In this document: in pieces, positions 25,381 to 35,040 of the stretch
Layout of the letters: every line of letters begins with the position of its first letter
How positions within the stretch are numbered: position 1 is the stretch's first letter
DNA from: Persicaria tinctoria
Taxonomy: Eukaryota > Streptophyta > Magnoliopsida > Caryophyllales > Polygonaceae
Direction of reading: 5' to 3'
NCBI GenBank assembly: GCA_037127255.1
Contig: JBANSL010000003.1
Span: 46,997,814-47,061,813 of the forward strand
Length of the DNA: 64,000 nt
Translations under genes and position numbers: made by a program
The notes under the pieces: generated by a model
What the model saw: the letters and a program-made list of their open reading frames with translations, nothing else
Databases searched by the model: none
Told to the model about the DNA's origin: nothing

Positions 25381-26575
25381 GCCCTAGGGGCTCAGTTTTA
25401 TTCATTCCAAATTCAAATTCCATCAACAATTCCAACACACACACAATTAGTTAGTTCCACAAAGAAGTTTGGGAGTTCTAAGGTTTTTAGGGTTTTGGCT
25501 TTCTGCGAAAGTTGATTGCCGAGATTGTAAAAGGCTTTGAATATAGTTAATGCAAGTTGTTTCTTTCAATTCGATGTATGCGATTGCAATGAGGCGTGAG
25601 TAGTCCACCCACTTCTGGGGCTGGGGTGAGCCCGACGGTGGCCATGTGAGGCGATGCGATAAAGGTCATATCTTTTTGTGCAATTCATCTTCTATCCCTA
25701 TAAGCATGATTCTTTTGCGAGAGTTGAAGGTGATCCTTGTTTGTGTTATTGAAGCGAAAGTGATCTTAATGCAACTTGGATTTATTATGTGAAAAAGGGT
25801 TAGTAACAATTAGGGTTTATGTGAGAGCCTCTATATGCCTATTTGTTAATGACGAAAGTTATTTGATGGAAAGCATGATCTTTTATGCCTTTGTGTGTTA
25901 CTTTGCATGGTTATCGTTGTGGTGTTGAAACCCTGTCTTTGGAAGTCTTTTAGCATATTGAATTTATTTCCGTCAAAAATCTGAGTTTTGGTTCGAAATC
26001 TGCAAATTTAAGTTTCTGTTTCTTGTCGAGCCTTGTCGAGATCGAGTAAGCTGTGGTCGATCTCGAGTAGGACTTGGTCTTAGTCGAGTTGGTTTTCTTC
26101 TGTCTTTTGTCGATTTTCAGTTTCTGTTTCTGCTTTTCTTGTCGATCTCGAGTTGGTGTTGTCGAGATCGAGTACACTTGTCTTCGTCGAGTTGTTTTGT
26201 TTTTGATTCTGAAGTTGCTGTCTTTGCTAGCTGTGGTCGATCGGAGTAGCCTTGTCGAGATCGACGAGCCCTTTGCTTTGCATTTAGTTTCTGCTTTGCT
26301 TTGTCTTTTCTATTTTGCTTTGTTCTTTGCTTTTGTTTTTCTGCTTTTATTTCTGTTTCTTTCCTTGTTTCTGTGTTTCTGTCTTTCTGCTGCTTTGCTT
26401 GTGAGAATTTACAGCTACCTGAGAACTGCTGACGTGCTTCCTCGTGGATTCGATCCTGACTATTCTCTTACTACAATGGGAGAAAGTCTTGTATTTATTT
26501 GCTTAGATAGGGAAGTCAGTCTGAACTTTATTTCATATTCATTTCATACTTGACCATCCTCCTGCAACAACAAAT

Positions 26576-26593
26576 TGGCGTCGTTGCCGGGGA
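26576..26593 (+). promoter_or_regulatory. Element D1 primer-binding site (tRNA-Asp type)
   Basis: TGGCGTCGTTGCCGGGGA begins three bases after the LTR end. It differs at one base from TGGCGCCGTTGCCGGGGA, the site typical of Athila-group elements primed by tRNA-Asp. Confidence 0.85.
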
Positions 26594-26741
26594 AGCTATC
26601 AATCGCGCCTTAGGTAGTCAGTTCTCACTGTTTCTTTGAGTTACTTTTCAAGTGTATGCGTCGTTCTGGTCAAACACCTGAGTTTGACAGCTTAGACGAA
26701 CCGGAGCGCTACCTACACATCCACTCTAAACTCAAAAAATC

Positions 26742-27504
26742 ATGGCGGCTGCGGAGACACATGAACAACTGGTCGCTAGGCTTACCAGGGAATTGGCCGC
26801 AAACTATACTGCTATCGCCGCTAAAGATGCTGCTATCGCTGTTGAGAGAGCAGCAAGGGAACAAGCACAGGCTGAGCTTGCCCAATATCCAACCACGGCA
26901 GAGGACTACATGCACCCAACTCTCGTGGTGCCTGAATCGGCGATTCTAATCCCTGATAACTCTTTTGAAATTCGCACTCAATTTCTTATAGAGCTTAAAA
27001 ATAATGCCTTCTATGGTAGATTTAATGAGTGTCCGCTTGAGCATATTACAAACTTTTCTGACATGTGCCGTACTATTGCTGAAGGTACAACCCTGGAATA
27101 TGTCAAGATGAAATCTTTTCGCTGGTCTCTCGCTGGGCCTGCACTGAAATGGCTGGAAGGGCTGAAAGCAAGATCACTCACAACCTGGGACCAAGTAGAG
27201 CAAGAGTTTCTGAACAAATTCTTCCCACCCGCCAAAACAGCACATCTCCGCCAGAGAATCACCGCCTTCAAACAGAAGCAAGGGGAACCGCTGGCAAAGG
27301 CATGGGAGCGCTACAAGGAACTTCTGCAATCTTGCCCTACTCATGGACAGCCACCCTACGTCATTCAGGAGATCTTCTTCAACTCTCTTGATCAAGTCAC
27401 TAAGGACAGAATCAACCATTATACTCACTATGAGTATCTGACAATGCCGCCAAGTGACGCATGGGGTGTGCTAGAGAAGCTCCTAACTACGACAACAAGT
27501 ATGG
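26742..27504 (+). pseudogene. gag: Athila-type gag, N-terminal fragment
   Basis: The frame starts at an ATG 148 bases after the primer-binding site. About 250 codons look like plant Ty3/gypsy gag: an alanine/glutamate-rich helix first (residues 1-50), then the capsid-like retrotransposon gag domain (about residues 75-235). That domain has the family signatures SLAGPALKWLEGL, FLNKFFPPAKT, LRQRI and AWERYKELLQSCP. No nucleocapsid zinc knuckle, protease or reverse transcriptase follows. The frame runs without a stop across the deletion junction into the LTR end and then 166 bases of C's LTR (stop at 27684-27686). The C-terminal 60 or so codons are therefore not gag. Capsid formation by this fragment is not expected. 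Confidence 0.85.
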
Positions 27505-27520
27505 GTCTACTGCAACAACA

Positions 27521-28652
27521 TCCTTCTTTCTTTCCTTCCTATCCGAGTGGGTGTGTGGGTCCGCGTCGGAGAGGTCGAGTGGCCGGAGATCAGCTCCACC
27601 GCCGTCGGAGGTCTTCCCCTCCCTCTCCTTTCCTCCGTCGTTTTCCGGGCACGAGGCTCTGTTCCTTTTTTTTTCATTCCATCTGAACAATGGGAAGAAG
27701 AAAGGAAATGGGGTCCTCTTGCCACATCATTGCCTACTCAGCCCTGGGCCCCATTCTTTTAAAAAGAAAATCCCAGCTCCGTTTCTTTTGTGAATCAAAT
27801 GGAATGCTTCTTTGGGCCTAATTTTAGATGGGCCGGTTTTGGCATTTTAGAGGGAAAGGGTTTGGGCCTATTTTTTTTCTTCTGAGCCAAGGTGTTTTTT
27901 TGGGGCCTTTTCTTACCAATAGGGCTCGGTTTGGGTTTTGTAAACAAGAGGGCCGGTTTGGGTTTTATAAAATAAGAGGGTGTGTTTTGGTAAATTAAAA
28001 TAAAGTAAGGTTGGGTTGGTAATTTAAAAAGGGATGTTTTGATTTAATGATTATTATTGGGATTAAAATATAAAATGTTGTTTTGAGATTTAGATATACT
28101 ATTGTGGTGATTTATTATTTGTGGTTATGAGTTATATGATTATGTTGAAGATGTGCAATTATATGCTAAGTAAATTGTGAGATGATAGCATGCAAATTGG
28201 TTAAGTATGAATCGGAATTATCTTAAGTTGATGAATTGGAGAATTATATTGAGTATGGTTGTGAGATGTTGAAATGATAGATTACGAGATAAGGTTGATA
28301 TTATGGAAATGATGATGTGACGGTTATTATGTTAAGTTGTGAAGTCGTGTGTGTGATAAATCTATGCTTTGTGTGCCTTAGAGATAGACTCATTGATGTG
28401 CTTATACTTGTTAGGTGATCATCTGTGACGTGTCGGATTTCATATTGCCTGGTTGATTGCCTTTTGCTGTTCTGCGATACCAGGTAAGTCTCTTCGGAGC
28501 TTACTCAGATTGAATAGAGCTATTCCCTGCTTTAGGTGCATGATATACTAGGTGCTTGCATTCATGATCAGCATGCCATGTAGTACCATGCTAGGTTGCA
28601 TCGACCGTGAGCATTCTATTTCTTTATGCGTATGTAAACAGAACGGCCGTTA
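27521..28652 (+). repeat. Element C 5' LTR, segment 2
   Basis: The first five bases are the second TCCTT of D1. The rest continues C's LTR: a GC-rich block, an AT-rich tract (about 27960-28330), and the splice-donor hairpin at 28494-28514. It ends in the palindrome AACGGCCGTT, interrupted by the CACTA insertion (target TTA at 28650-28652). Confidence 0.85.
28494..28514 (+). other. LTR hairpin enclosing a splice-donor-like sequence (C)
   Basis: CAG/GTAAGT, then CTC-TTCG-GAG and CTTACTCAG. The arms GTAAG/CTTAC and CTC/GAG pair. The sequence equals that of A and F in reverse orientation, while B and G keep pairing with different bases. Confidence 0.7.
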
Positions 28653-28925
28653 CTACTACAATTAAGGCCTATTGTAACACTTTATTGCAGCGGTTGAGCT
28701 ATTGAAGCGGTTTATGCAACGGTTTAGTCTAATGTGGCGGTTCATGTGGCGGTTTTAATCATAGATTACTATAATACCTATTGTGGCGGTTTTAAAGACC
28801 CTATTGTGGCGGTTTTTTAAGCTATTGAAGCGATTTTGAAAAACACTTTGTACTAACTCTATTGTGGCGGTTTTGAAGAGACTATTGTGGCGGTTTTTAG
28901 GCTATTGCAACGGTTTTAAAAAAAC
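28653..28925 (+). repeat. CACTA left subterminal repeat array
   Basis: About ten degenerate copies of a 15-base motif, CTATTGTGGCGGTTT or CTATTGAAGCGGTTT, occur here in direct orientation. Confidence 0.85.
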
Positions 28926-29040
28926 ACTTTTTACTAACCTTGTTAATTCGATTTTAATGTAATATTTTTATTTTTTATATATTTTACCTGGGCTTTTTCC
29001 GGTTTTTTTACTTTCTGAATAGAGAAAGGGAAAGAGAAAT

Positions 29041-29427
29041 ATGGAGAGAGAAAACGAAACCCTAGATCCAAATGCAAATCGTTCTTCACCCATTTCCTCC
29101 TCTCATCCTCGTTTGTTGCTCAGATCGCCATTTTCACGTCCCGAATTAGCCCATAGGAGATTTCGCTCGTTCAACTGCCAGGTTTTAATCTCTCTCATAC
29201 TTGACTCCTGATTTCCCCGATTTCTTGTCTTCCAATTTATATTCCAATTGTCGAGTCATCGAGCGGGATTGCAGTTCTGGTAACATGTGTGATGAAGATG
29301 AGGATGCAAGACACAGAGAAGAAGATGAAGGACGTCGAACAACAGCAAACTAACCTTTTGGAAGGTTCTGGAGAAGCCGATACTTCATCCCCGTCTAATG
29401 AAGTCATTCGAGATGACAGGTTGTAGC
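29041..29427 (+). pseudogene. Exon-like segments of an unrecognised captured gene
   Basis: An ATG at 29041 sits in purine-rich sequence with GAAACCCTAG, the look of a plant 5' untranslated or first-exon region, and stays open for about 56 codons. A second open stretch from 29292 encodes a short charged peptide (lysine, aspartate and glutamine rich) and ends at a TAG right after a GACAG/GT donor-like site near 29418. Neither piece resembles a transposase. I cannot name the source gene. These may be parts of one transcript-bearing fragment captured by the CACTA element. Confidence 0.35.
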
Positions 29428-30049
29428 TGTTTAGAGGTTCAATTTGCACAGTCGTGTACTTTTCGAGGTTTGGGGAATTTTCTAATCATCTCGTTTTTTA
29501 TAATTTTAGTAGATGGATGATTTTCTCATGTTCAAAGTATAGCTTGATCGTATGAACGCTAAGTGTTCGATGAAATGCCCGAATGAAGATCAAGTATGGA
29601 ATTGGTGGGATTGAGTTGAATTAAGTAGATTGATGAGGTATTGTATTGATTTTGCTGCTATATAACTCCAAAGGATTGAGTGCCCATATCAAGGATATGG
29701 CTTAGTGCAGTTTTTGACAATTTCTTAATGAGTTGATGCTTCTGTTTAACTCATTTACTTAATTGTTGTTGCCTTTAGTTTGGATAAGTTATTAACATAG
29801 AAAGCAATTTGGTTATGAATCTATTATATTCTTGATTTCACTTCTGTAGCTTAAACATCAATGTTGTCGGATATTCATAGATGTTTCACCTTTTGGATAA
29901 TCATTAAAAGCTGAGAATTAGTTTTGAATGATGCCATTGATTGGCAGGGCTTAGCTTATGCTATTACTTGTTTGGTAATATGTAGACTTAAATATGTATG
30001 GTGTCTCAACATTGATATTTCATCATTTTTCTGGTAACTTTAGGCGTTG

Positions 30050-30147
30050 TTATCAAGAATTAGCTTATTACTCATATTCATCTGGGTATTTCCATTTGTT
30101 ATCAAGAATTAGCTTATTACTCATATTCATCTGGGTATTTCCATTTG
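30050..30147. repeat. 49-bp perfect tandem duplication
   Basis: 30050-30098 and 30099-30147 are identical (start TTATCAAGAATTAGC, end CCATTTG). It lies inside the CACTA cargo in AT-rich, intron-like sequence. Confidence 0.95.
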
Positions 30148-32488
30148 TTGCTGATGTTGAACCTGAAGACTTGAAAGGTATGTTTATTTGTTTGTTTTTT
30201 CTTATATTCATGTTAGTATTAGATGAAATCATGGCTCATGAGATGTCATCCTAAATACCTTTTTCGTTCACTTCATTATCAATACTCTAGGCCAAAGATA
30301 TTCCCTGCTTGTTTCAATCTCTTTTTCTTGCCTGATTTCCTGTTCATGTGTGCATTGCATATTTGCATGTTTTCTATGTCTGTAGCAAGTGAGAATCCAC
30401 AATCAAACAGGTTGCATTGTTACTCACTAATGAAAACTTTAGGAGGCTGGCTAATAATGATTCCACTTTACCTCTCTTCTTTTTTAATTATTCCATCCAC
30501 TCTATCTCGAAACAATGCAATAGATGAAATATATTGATCCCTTTGTAATTCTACGATAACTTGTGATTTATAAAGATATTGATCCCTTTGTCAAATGACG
30601 TAAAGCATTTCCTACAAGTTGATTGCTGCTCATAATTCAATTTAGAGAGTTCTTGCTTTTTTTAGCTGGTAATCTGTGCTTTAAATTGCTGCTTTGAATG
30701 ATTTTCATGGGAGGAGGTTCATTGAATGGTTGCAGAGTATCTAGGTTTGTCCTATCCTTTGGTTGGAGGTCCTTTAAATTTCAAAGCCCCTAATATTTGA
30801 TAAAATTACAAAGGTACAGGTCCTTTAAATTTCTAAAAACTATGAGATTTTTGCTCTTTAATGAATTTTTTTTTAAAAAAAAAGTTCAAGAACTACCAAA
30901 GCAAAAGGGACTATATATTTATAGATGGATCTTTTGCGTTCGTTGTTTAGTGGACAGCCGTAGCAATGTACAACGTTATTAAGAGTAAAGGGTGTTACAT
31001 ATTTACCAACATTTATATCAACATGAGATTTGTTTGTACTTCTACACAACCACCAGTATTACATAGAGTAAAATAATGTTATTTTTGGGTTATATAATAA
31101 TATTACTATATATGTTTGGGCTTAGTCTCATCCCTTCTATGTGTTTGGGCTTTGTCTCATCCCTTCGATGGTAATAAATTATTAATGTTATTCTTGGGTT
31201 ATATGATAATATTACTATATATTCAACCTTTTCCAATGGCTATGTAACTCTGTATGTAGGTTTAATTGATAGCGTGATGGGGGCTCCCCAAGGCTGTTTC
31301 TGAGAGGCTCATACAAGATGTTCTGAAGGAGGTGTGAGGCTAGGCATCACATCAGAAGTTTCTCCTCTCTTGATGAGCATCCGTCTCGTGAAGGTTACTT
31401 CTCCTCTCAAATACATACCTGACCTACGATTGCATAAACCTTGATTTACGTGGTTAATATTGTTCCTTGGAACCTTTGTGGCTAATATTCAGTTAGAGTA
31501 AACAGTGGATATTCAACCTGATTATGATTACACCTTAGCTATGACTGCTTGACCTTGTTTTTATCTTCTCCTTGTGTTTTTGTCTTTCTAATGAATGTTG
31601 ATTTGTTCCCAGTTTAAACATTTAAGATTCAACCATATTATTAGTTGCATGTTGAAGCATATAAATGACGAAACGTGGAAGAAAATAATAAAGTACATAA
31701 ATGGAAGCCATGAAAACTAGTTTGTGAAAAGGGAAATGGTGAAAAAGTGATCTTAACGCATTTGATATCCTTCGAGTGCATATATAACCCTACTAGGACA
31801 AAGTACAAAGGGCTGAGTAACTATACTAAGGCGCACACAGCTAAGTTATAGATAAACAGGGTAAAAAAGTCTAGCTACTAAGCCGGGTTCAACACATTGT
31901 CATCACCAAGCATTCTTTGGTCAATAATTTCCATTAACTGATCAGAAATGGCTGATTTTGAATATCATACCTTTAGCATATTCGGATATTGTTGTTGGTT
32001 ACCAAATTTTTAACATTTGATTCAGGTGCTAGCTTTTGAGGCAAGAAGAAAACATAGAGTCAGAGTCGTGCTGCATAAATTACAGGTACAGTTTTCATAA
32101 CATTTTCCTCATCTCCGGGTACAGTTTTCATAAAATTTTACAGGCACAGTTTTCATAGCATTTTCCTCATCTTCGGGAAATATCCAACAGGACCACTTAG
32201 GAGCAGTGCTGCAAAGGCAATTGGGTTTATTGACATATTGATAGATTATTCTTTGGAGAATGCTCCGCTACAAAAGGAACTATCTGCTGGTAAGTGATTC
32301 CTTTCCAGTACCGTGCAGAAGCGCCTTCTCTTATTCTCTAAATAGTCGAACCTGAGCAAACGAGATGGTGAAGCATTCTGGTAACTATCTGCTGGTAAGT
32401 GATTCATCTAACCCTTCTCCCTACTCTTTGGATTGTTTTTTTTAATACCCATAGTTTATTGATAAATGAAAATGCAATCTCTTATTAG

Positions 32489-32872
32489 GATAAAAGCCTC
32501 TCAAATGGTATTTTTTTTTTCCTTGAGCTACTTGTGGCTGTTGAACCTAGAGTTTTAGATTGGAAGCTTGTCTCAAAGGGAGAAACCGGTAAGTCTATAG
32601 TAGTTCTTACGCGATCTAATTTCTTTCTATAGCGCCCTTGCATCTAGCAAAACTATCCAAGGATTTCCTTTATCTTCTTTATTTTGAGGAACTGTTTATT
32701 TTAAAAAAATACATTTCCTGTAAGATTTCCCCAGTAGTATTTTCCTGAATATCAATTTAAATATTTGGTTGTAATTGTAGACGAGGATAAGAAGATGAAT
32801 GCAAGTTACATTATCAGCGTTACTCGAAAGCTTGGCTGGTCAATATTGTTGTTGCCTGAGGACATTTTGGAG
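32489..32872 (+). pseudogene. FIM: Captured fimbrin (plastin) fragment, two exons
   Basis: Exon 1 (32489-32588) follows a TTATTAG acceptor and encodes DKSLSNGI, then FFFLELL and [16 protein letters not shown]. It ends at a GTAAGT donor. Exon 2 (32781-32872) follows TTGTAG and encodes [17 protein letters not shown] and LLLPEDILE, ending at GTAAGA. The split codon (G + AC = Asp) is kept, so about 64 codons read through the splice. The sequence matches a calponin-homology domain of plant fimbrin, an actin-bundling protein. The family normally has about 700 residues, so this is a small piece. A T run in exon 1 may add one Phe relative to the family. Neighbouring segments (32038-32088 and 32180-32290) are exon-like but were not recognised. 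Confidence 0.8.
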
Positions 32873-33469
32873 GTAAGAAACCTACAATGGTCCATGATGG
32901 TGTTGATATAAGATCTACTGCACAATGAATGGATAAGCTTCATGGCTGCGTGCTTGTGTTTCCATTGCCTTAAAAGATTCTACAGGACCAACAGATTGGC
33001 AACTTTGGAACTTGGGGATTCTTCCATCATGAAGCAGATTGATCTCCAGTAGCTCGAGCTGAAGCTGAATGTGGTGTTGAATGAGAATGTGAATTTTTTC
33101 TGCAGTACAAGCTTGCTGGTGTATATATTGATCTTCATCAGATTTTAACTTTGAAAACAGTAAAATATGCTTTTCTCTTTGCTGATGATGTTGTGCATCA
33201 TATGAATGATATCTCTTATCTCTTCAACGAGCTCCTCTTCAACGAGCTCCTCTTGCATTGGTTGATTCGTTATAATGGGTTGGAGTTGTATAGTTAACAA
33301 GGTTTGAGATTTTATCGGGTGTGTTTGGTCTGCTAATGACGAGGATAAAGGTGGAATGCACCCAAAAAAGGGTGCATTCTACTATTTTTTTAAAAAAACT
33401 CTGTTGGACTTTTTAGCTCGGGTTCACAGAATCCAGGCTAAAAACTATTTTTTTTATTTTGGTAAATAA

Positions 33470-33740
33470 AAAACCGCCACAATAGAGTGAAAAACTGCTA
33501 CAGTAAATAAAAAAACCGCTACAATAGCTTTGGAAAAACTGCCACAATAGATATTATTTTGTGGCAGTTTTTCTATCTATTGTGGTGGTTTTAAGAGGTT
33601 CTAATAAACCGCCACAATAGGTAGTGAAACCGCCACAATAGACCTAATGCAACGCGAGCAACAGAGGCGGGTAAAAACCGCCACAATAGGCCTTTTGTGG
33701 CGGTTTTGAACCGCTACATTAGACCTTAATTGTTGTAGTG
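33470..33740 (-). repeat. CACTA right subterminal repeat array
   Basis: At least nine copies of AAACCGCCACAATAG, the reverse complement of the left array motif, lie in this stretch. A local inverted pair at about 33545-33585 has TGTGGCAGTTTT. Confidence 0.85.
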
Positions 33741-34557
33741 TTATCTGTGAAGTAACTAGAGTCGTTGCTAGGGTTATAGGACGACCTAATCTCATCGGGT
33801 CTCATCCTGAGTCAATCGAGTCATGCACTTCCTTATATTATGAGATGCATGCGGGCTTTATTGTGGAGCGGGTTAGGCATGCGTGCCACCCGATTATGAA
33901 TGAATGCATTCACGAGCTGGCCAGTCTCCACCCTATCGGAAGGGGGTGGAGGTAGGAGAGGGATATACCACTTGGTATTCTGTGCTAAGGCCTTATTATT
34001 ATTATGTACTTGATCTTAGGAGCATGTTAGTGTGTCAATATTCCGCCATGCATCTAGAAGCATCTTTATTAGGTATAGCGTATATATGTGCTTATGGTTG
34101 GGATGCAGAGCTAAAGTGGGCATCGATCTGATCTCGCCCCATATCAATTTTTTTAGGTATTATTTATGTTCATCCTATCGGTGCTGTTTGCTTATTGCGC
34201 GGGTCATTTTGTCGGCGGAGAGTGAGCGCTGGAGTTATAGACTTCACTAGACTCTGATTATATTTTTGGATTTATTCTTTAGACTCCGTTTTGACCCGGC
34301 TATGCCGTGGCACACTCTTGTATTACACTTGTTTTCGCTAGTCGCATGATTTCTGATTTCCACGCTTAGACTTACGACAGGTACAGGGGACTTCCCCGGG
34401 GATTCCAACGGTCCCTTCGATTTTGGGTATGAAATCCCCCTTTGAAAACATTAAAGTAAGTTTTGAAACCTTCAACCTGTACTCGGGGAGCAAGGTCCTA
34501 ACGAGGGGTTTAATCCCTCGAAATGTAACTCGGGAATCATAATCCCGGGCCGTTACA
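33741..34557 (+). repeat. Element C 5' LTR, segment 3
   Basis: The LTR resumes at TTATCTGTG. It contains the shared motifs of this LTR class: ATACC/GGTAT hairpin (33965-33978), the TTTTGACCCGGCT stretch (about 34290), and the terminal CCCGGGCCGTTACA at 34557. Confidence 0.9.
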
Positions 34558-34560
34558 AAG

Positions 34561-34577
34561 GGGTATCAGAGCCGAGG
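34561..34577 (+). promoter_or_regulatory. Element C primer-binding site (degraded initiator tRNA-Met type)
   Basis: GGGTATCAGAGCCGAGG lies three bases after the LTR end. It matches the A and B sites except at the first base and one later base, so it has begun to decay. Confidence 0.85.
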
Positions 34578-35040
34578 TTATGCAAACCGAGTATGATAGG
34601 TTGAAGTGGTTTTGAAAATGGCCCAAGGTTTTCAAATTGCTTTCAAGTGGTTTTTCAAAATGTTTTCAAAGGGCAAAATGAATTTAATTGGACCTAAGCA
34701 TAGATTAATCAATTATGAATGACAATCTCGTGGGGTAGAGACTATGCGATAGGCATCCCTTATGGATGTAGAATTCGGGGAAGGTAGGCAAAGTACTAGC
34801 TTCTTTTACAGATGGGTTGTGAAGACTCCAAGGAACTCGAGGGTTGGAGTAAAATGGGTTAGGAGACCGTGAGGTATTTGCCCCTCCGGTTAGCCGTCCC
34901 CCGAAGGGCGGCATAGATCGTCTCTGTGCTTGTATGTCTTCAATTCAATTGGGCCTGAGGGCGTTCCTCCTTGAAGAGGGTCATATTGAATCGTTGAGTG
35001 CTTCTGTGCCGAGTGATATAATTATTGTTATGTAGCAAGT
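34578..35040 (+). other. Element C leader
   Basis: This 463-bp untranslated leader is similar to the first part of the A, B and F interiors. The last bases before the gag ATG read TTATTGTTATGTAG/C, a plausible 3' splice site that could pair with the donor in the LTR. No frame of note lies here. Confidence 0.6.

Larger units (their letters stand above)
24265..26572 (+). repeat. Element D1 5' LTR
   Basis: The 2,308-bp LTR runs from TGTTGTAAGC to CAACAACA and matches the solo LTR D2 (53679-55968). Its U3 part (about 24530-25100) holds many copies of TACTCGATCTCGAC and its inverse GTCGAGATCGA, which form hairpins. A second, smaller cluster is at 26025-26270. A TATA box is at 25371. Downstream, a stretch around 25610-25640 with GGGCT/AGCCC arms is conserved in D2. 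Confidence 0.9.
24265..27520 (+). mobile_element. Element D1: Athila-like LTR retrotransposon reduced by internal deletion
   Basis: The element starts TGTTGTAAGC and carries a full 2.3 kb LTR, a tRNA-Asp type primer-binding site and the first part of gag. It then jumps into the last bases of an LTR (CTGCAACAACA) at 27520. TCCTT flanks both ends (24260-24264 and 27521-27525), so both termini are original. The missing part is the rest of gag, all of pol and nearly all of the 3' LTR. It is nested in C's 5' LTR. Confidence 0.9.
28653..33740. mobile_element. Non-autonomous CACTA transposon carrying host gene fragments
   Basis: The right end, read inward, is CACTACAACAATTAAGG. The left end is CTACTACAATTAAGG, the same inverted repeat lacking the first CA. 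The 3-bp duplication TTA (28650-28652 and 33741-33743) interrupts C's LTR, and joining the flanks restores the AACGGCCGTTATCTGTG seen in other LTRs. Both subterminal regions are packed with TATTGTGGCGGTTTT-type repeats in opposite orientation, the usual transposase-binding array of this superfamily. No transposase frame is present. The interior contains exon-like pieces, including two fimbrin exons. Confidence 0.9.

Noticed and set aside
26074..26553. 159-codon Leu/Phe-rich frame that looks like a membrane protein
   Set aside because: It lies in the T-rich end of D1's LTR, and the D2 copy does not keep the frame.
28651..28667. CACTA left end placed at 28651 (ungapped match to the right end)
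   Set aside because: That placement leaves no 3-bp target duplication, whereas a start at 28653 gives TTA on both sides and restores the empty LTR site.
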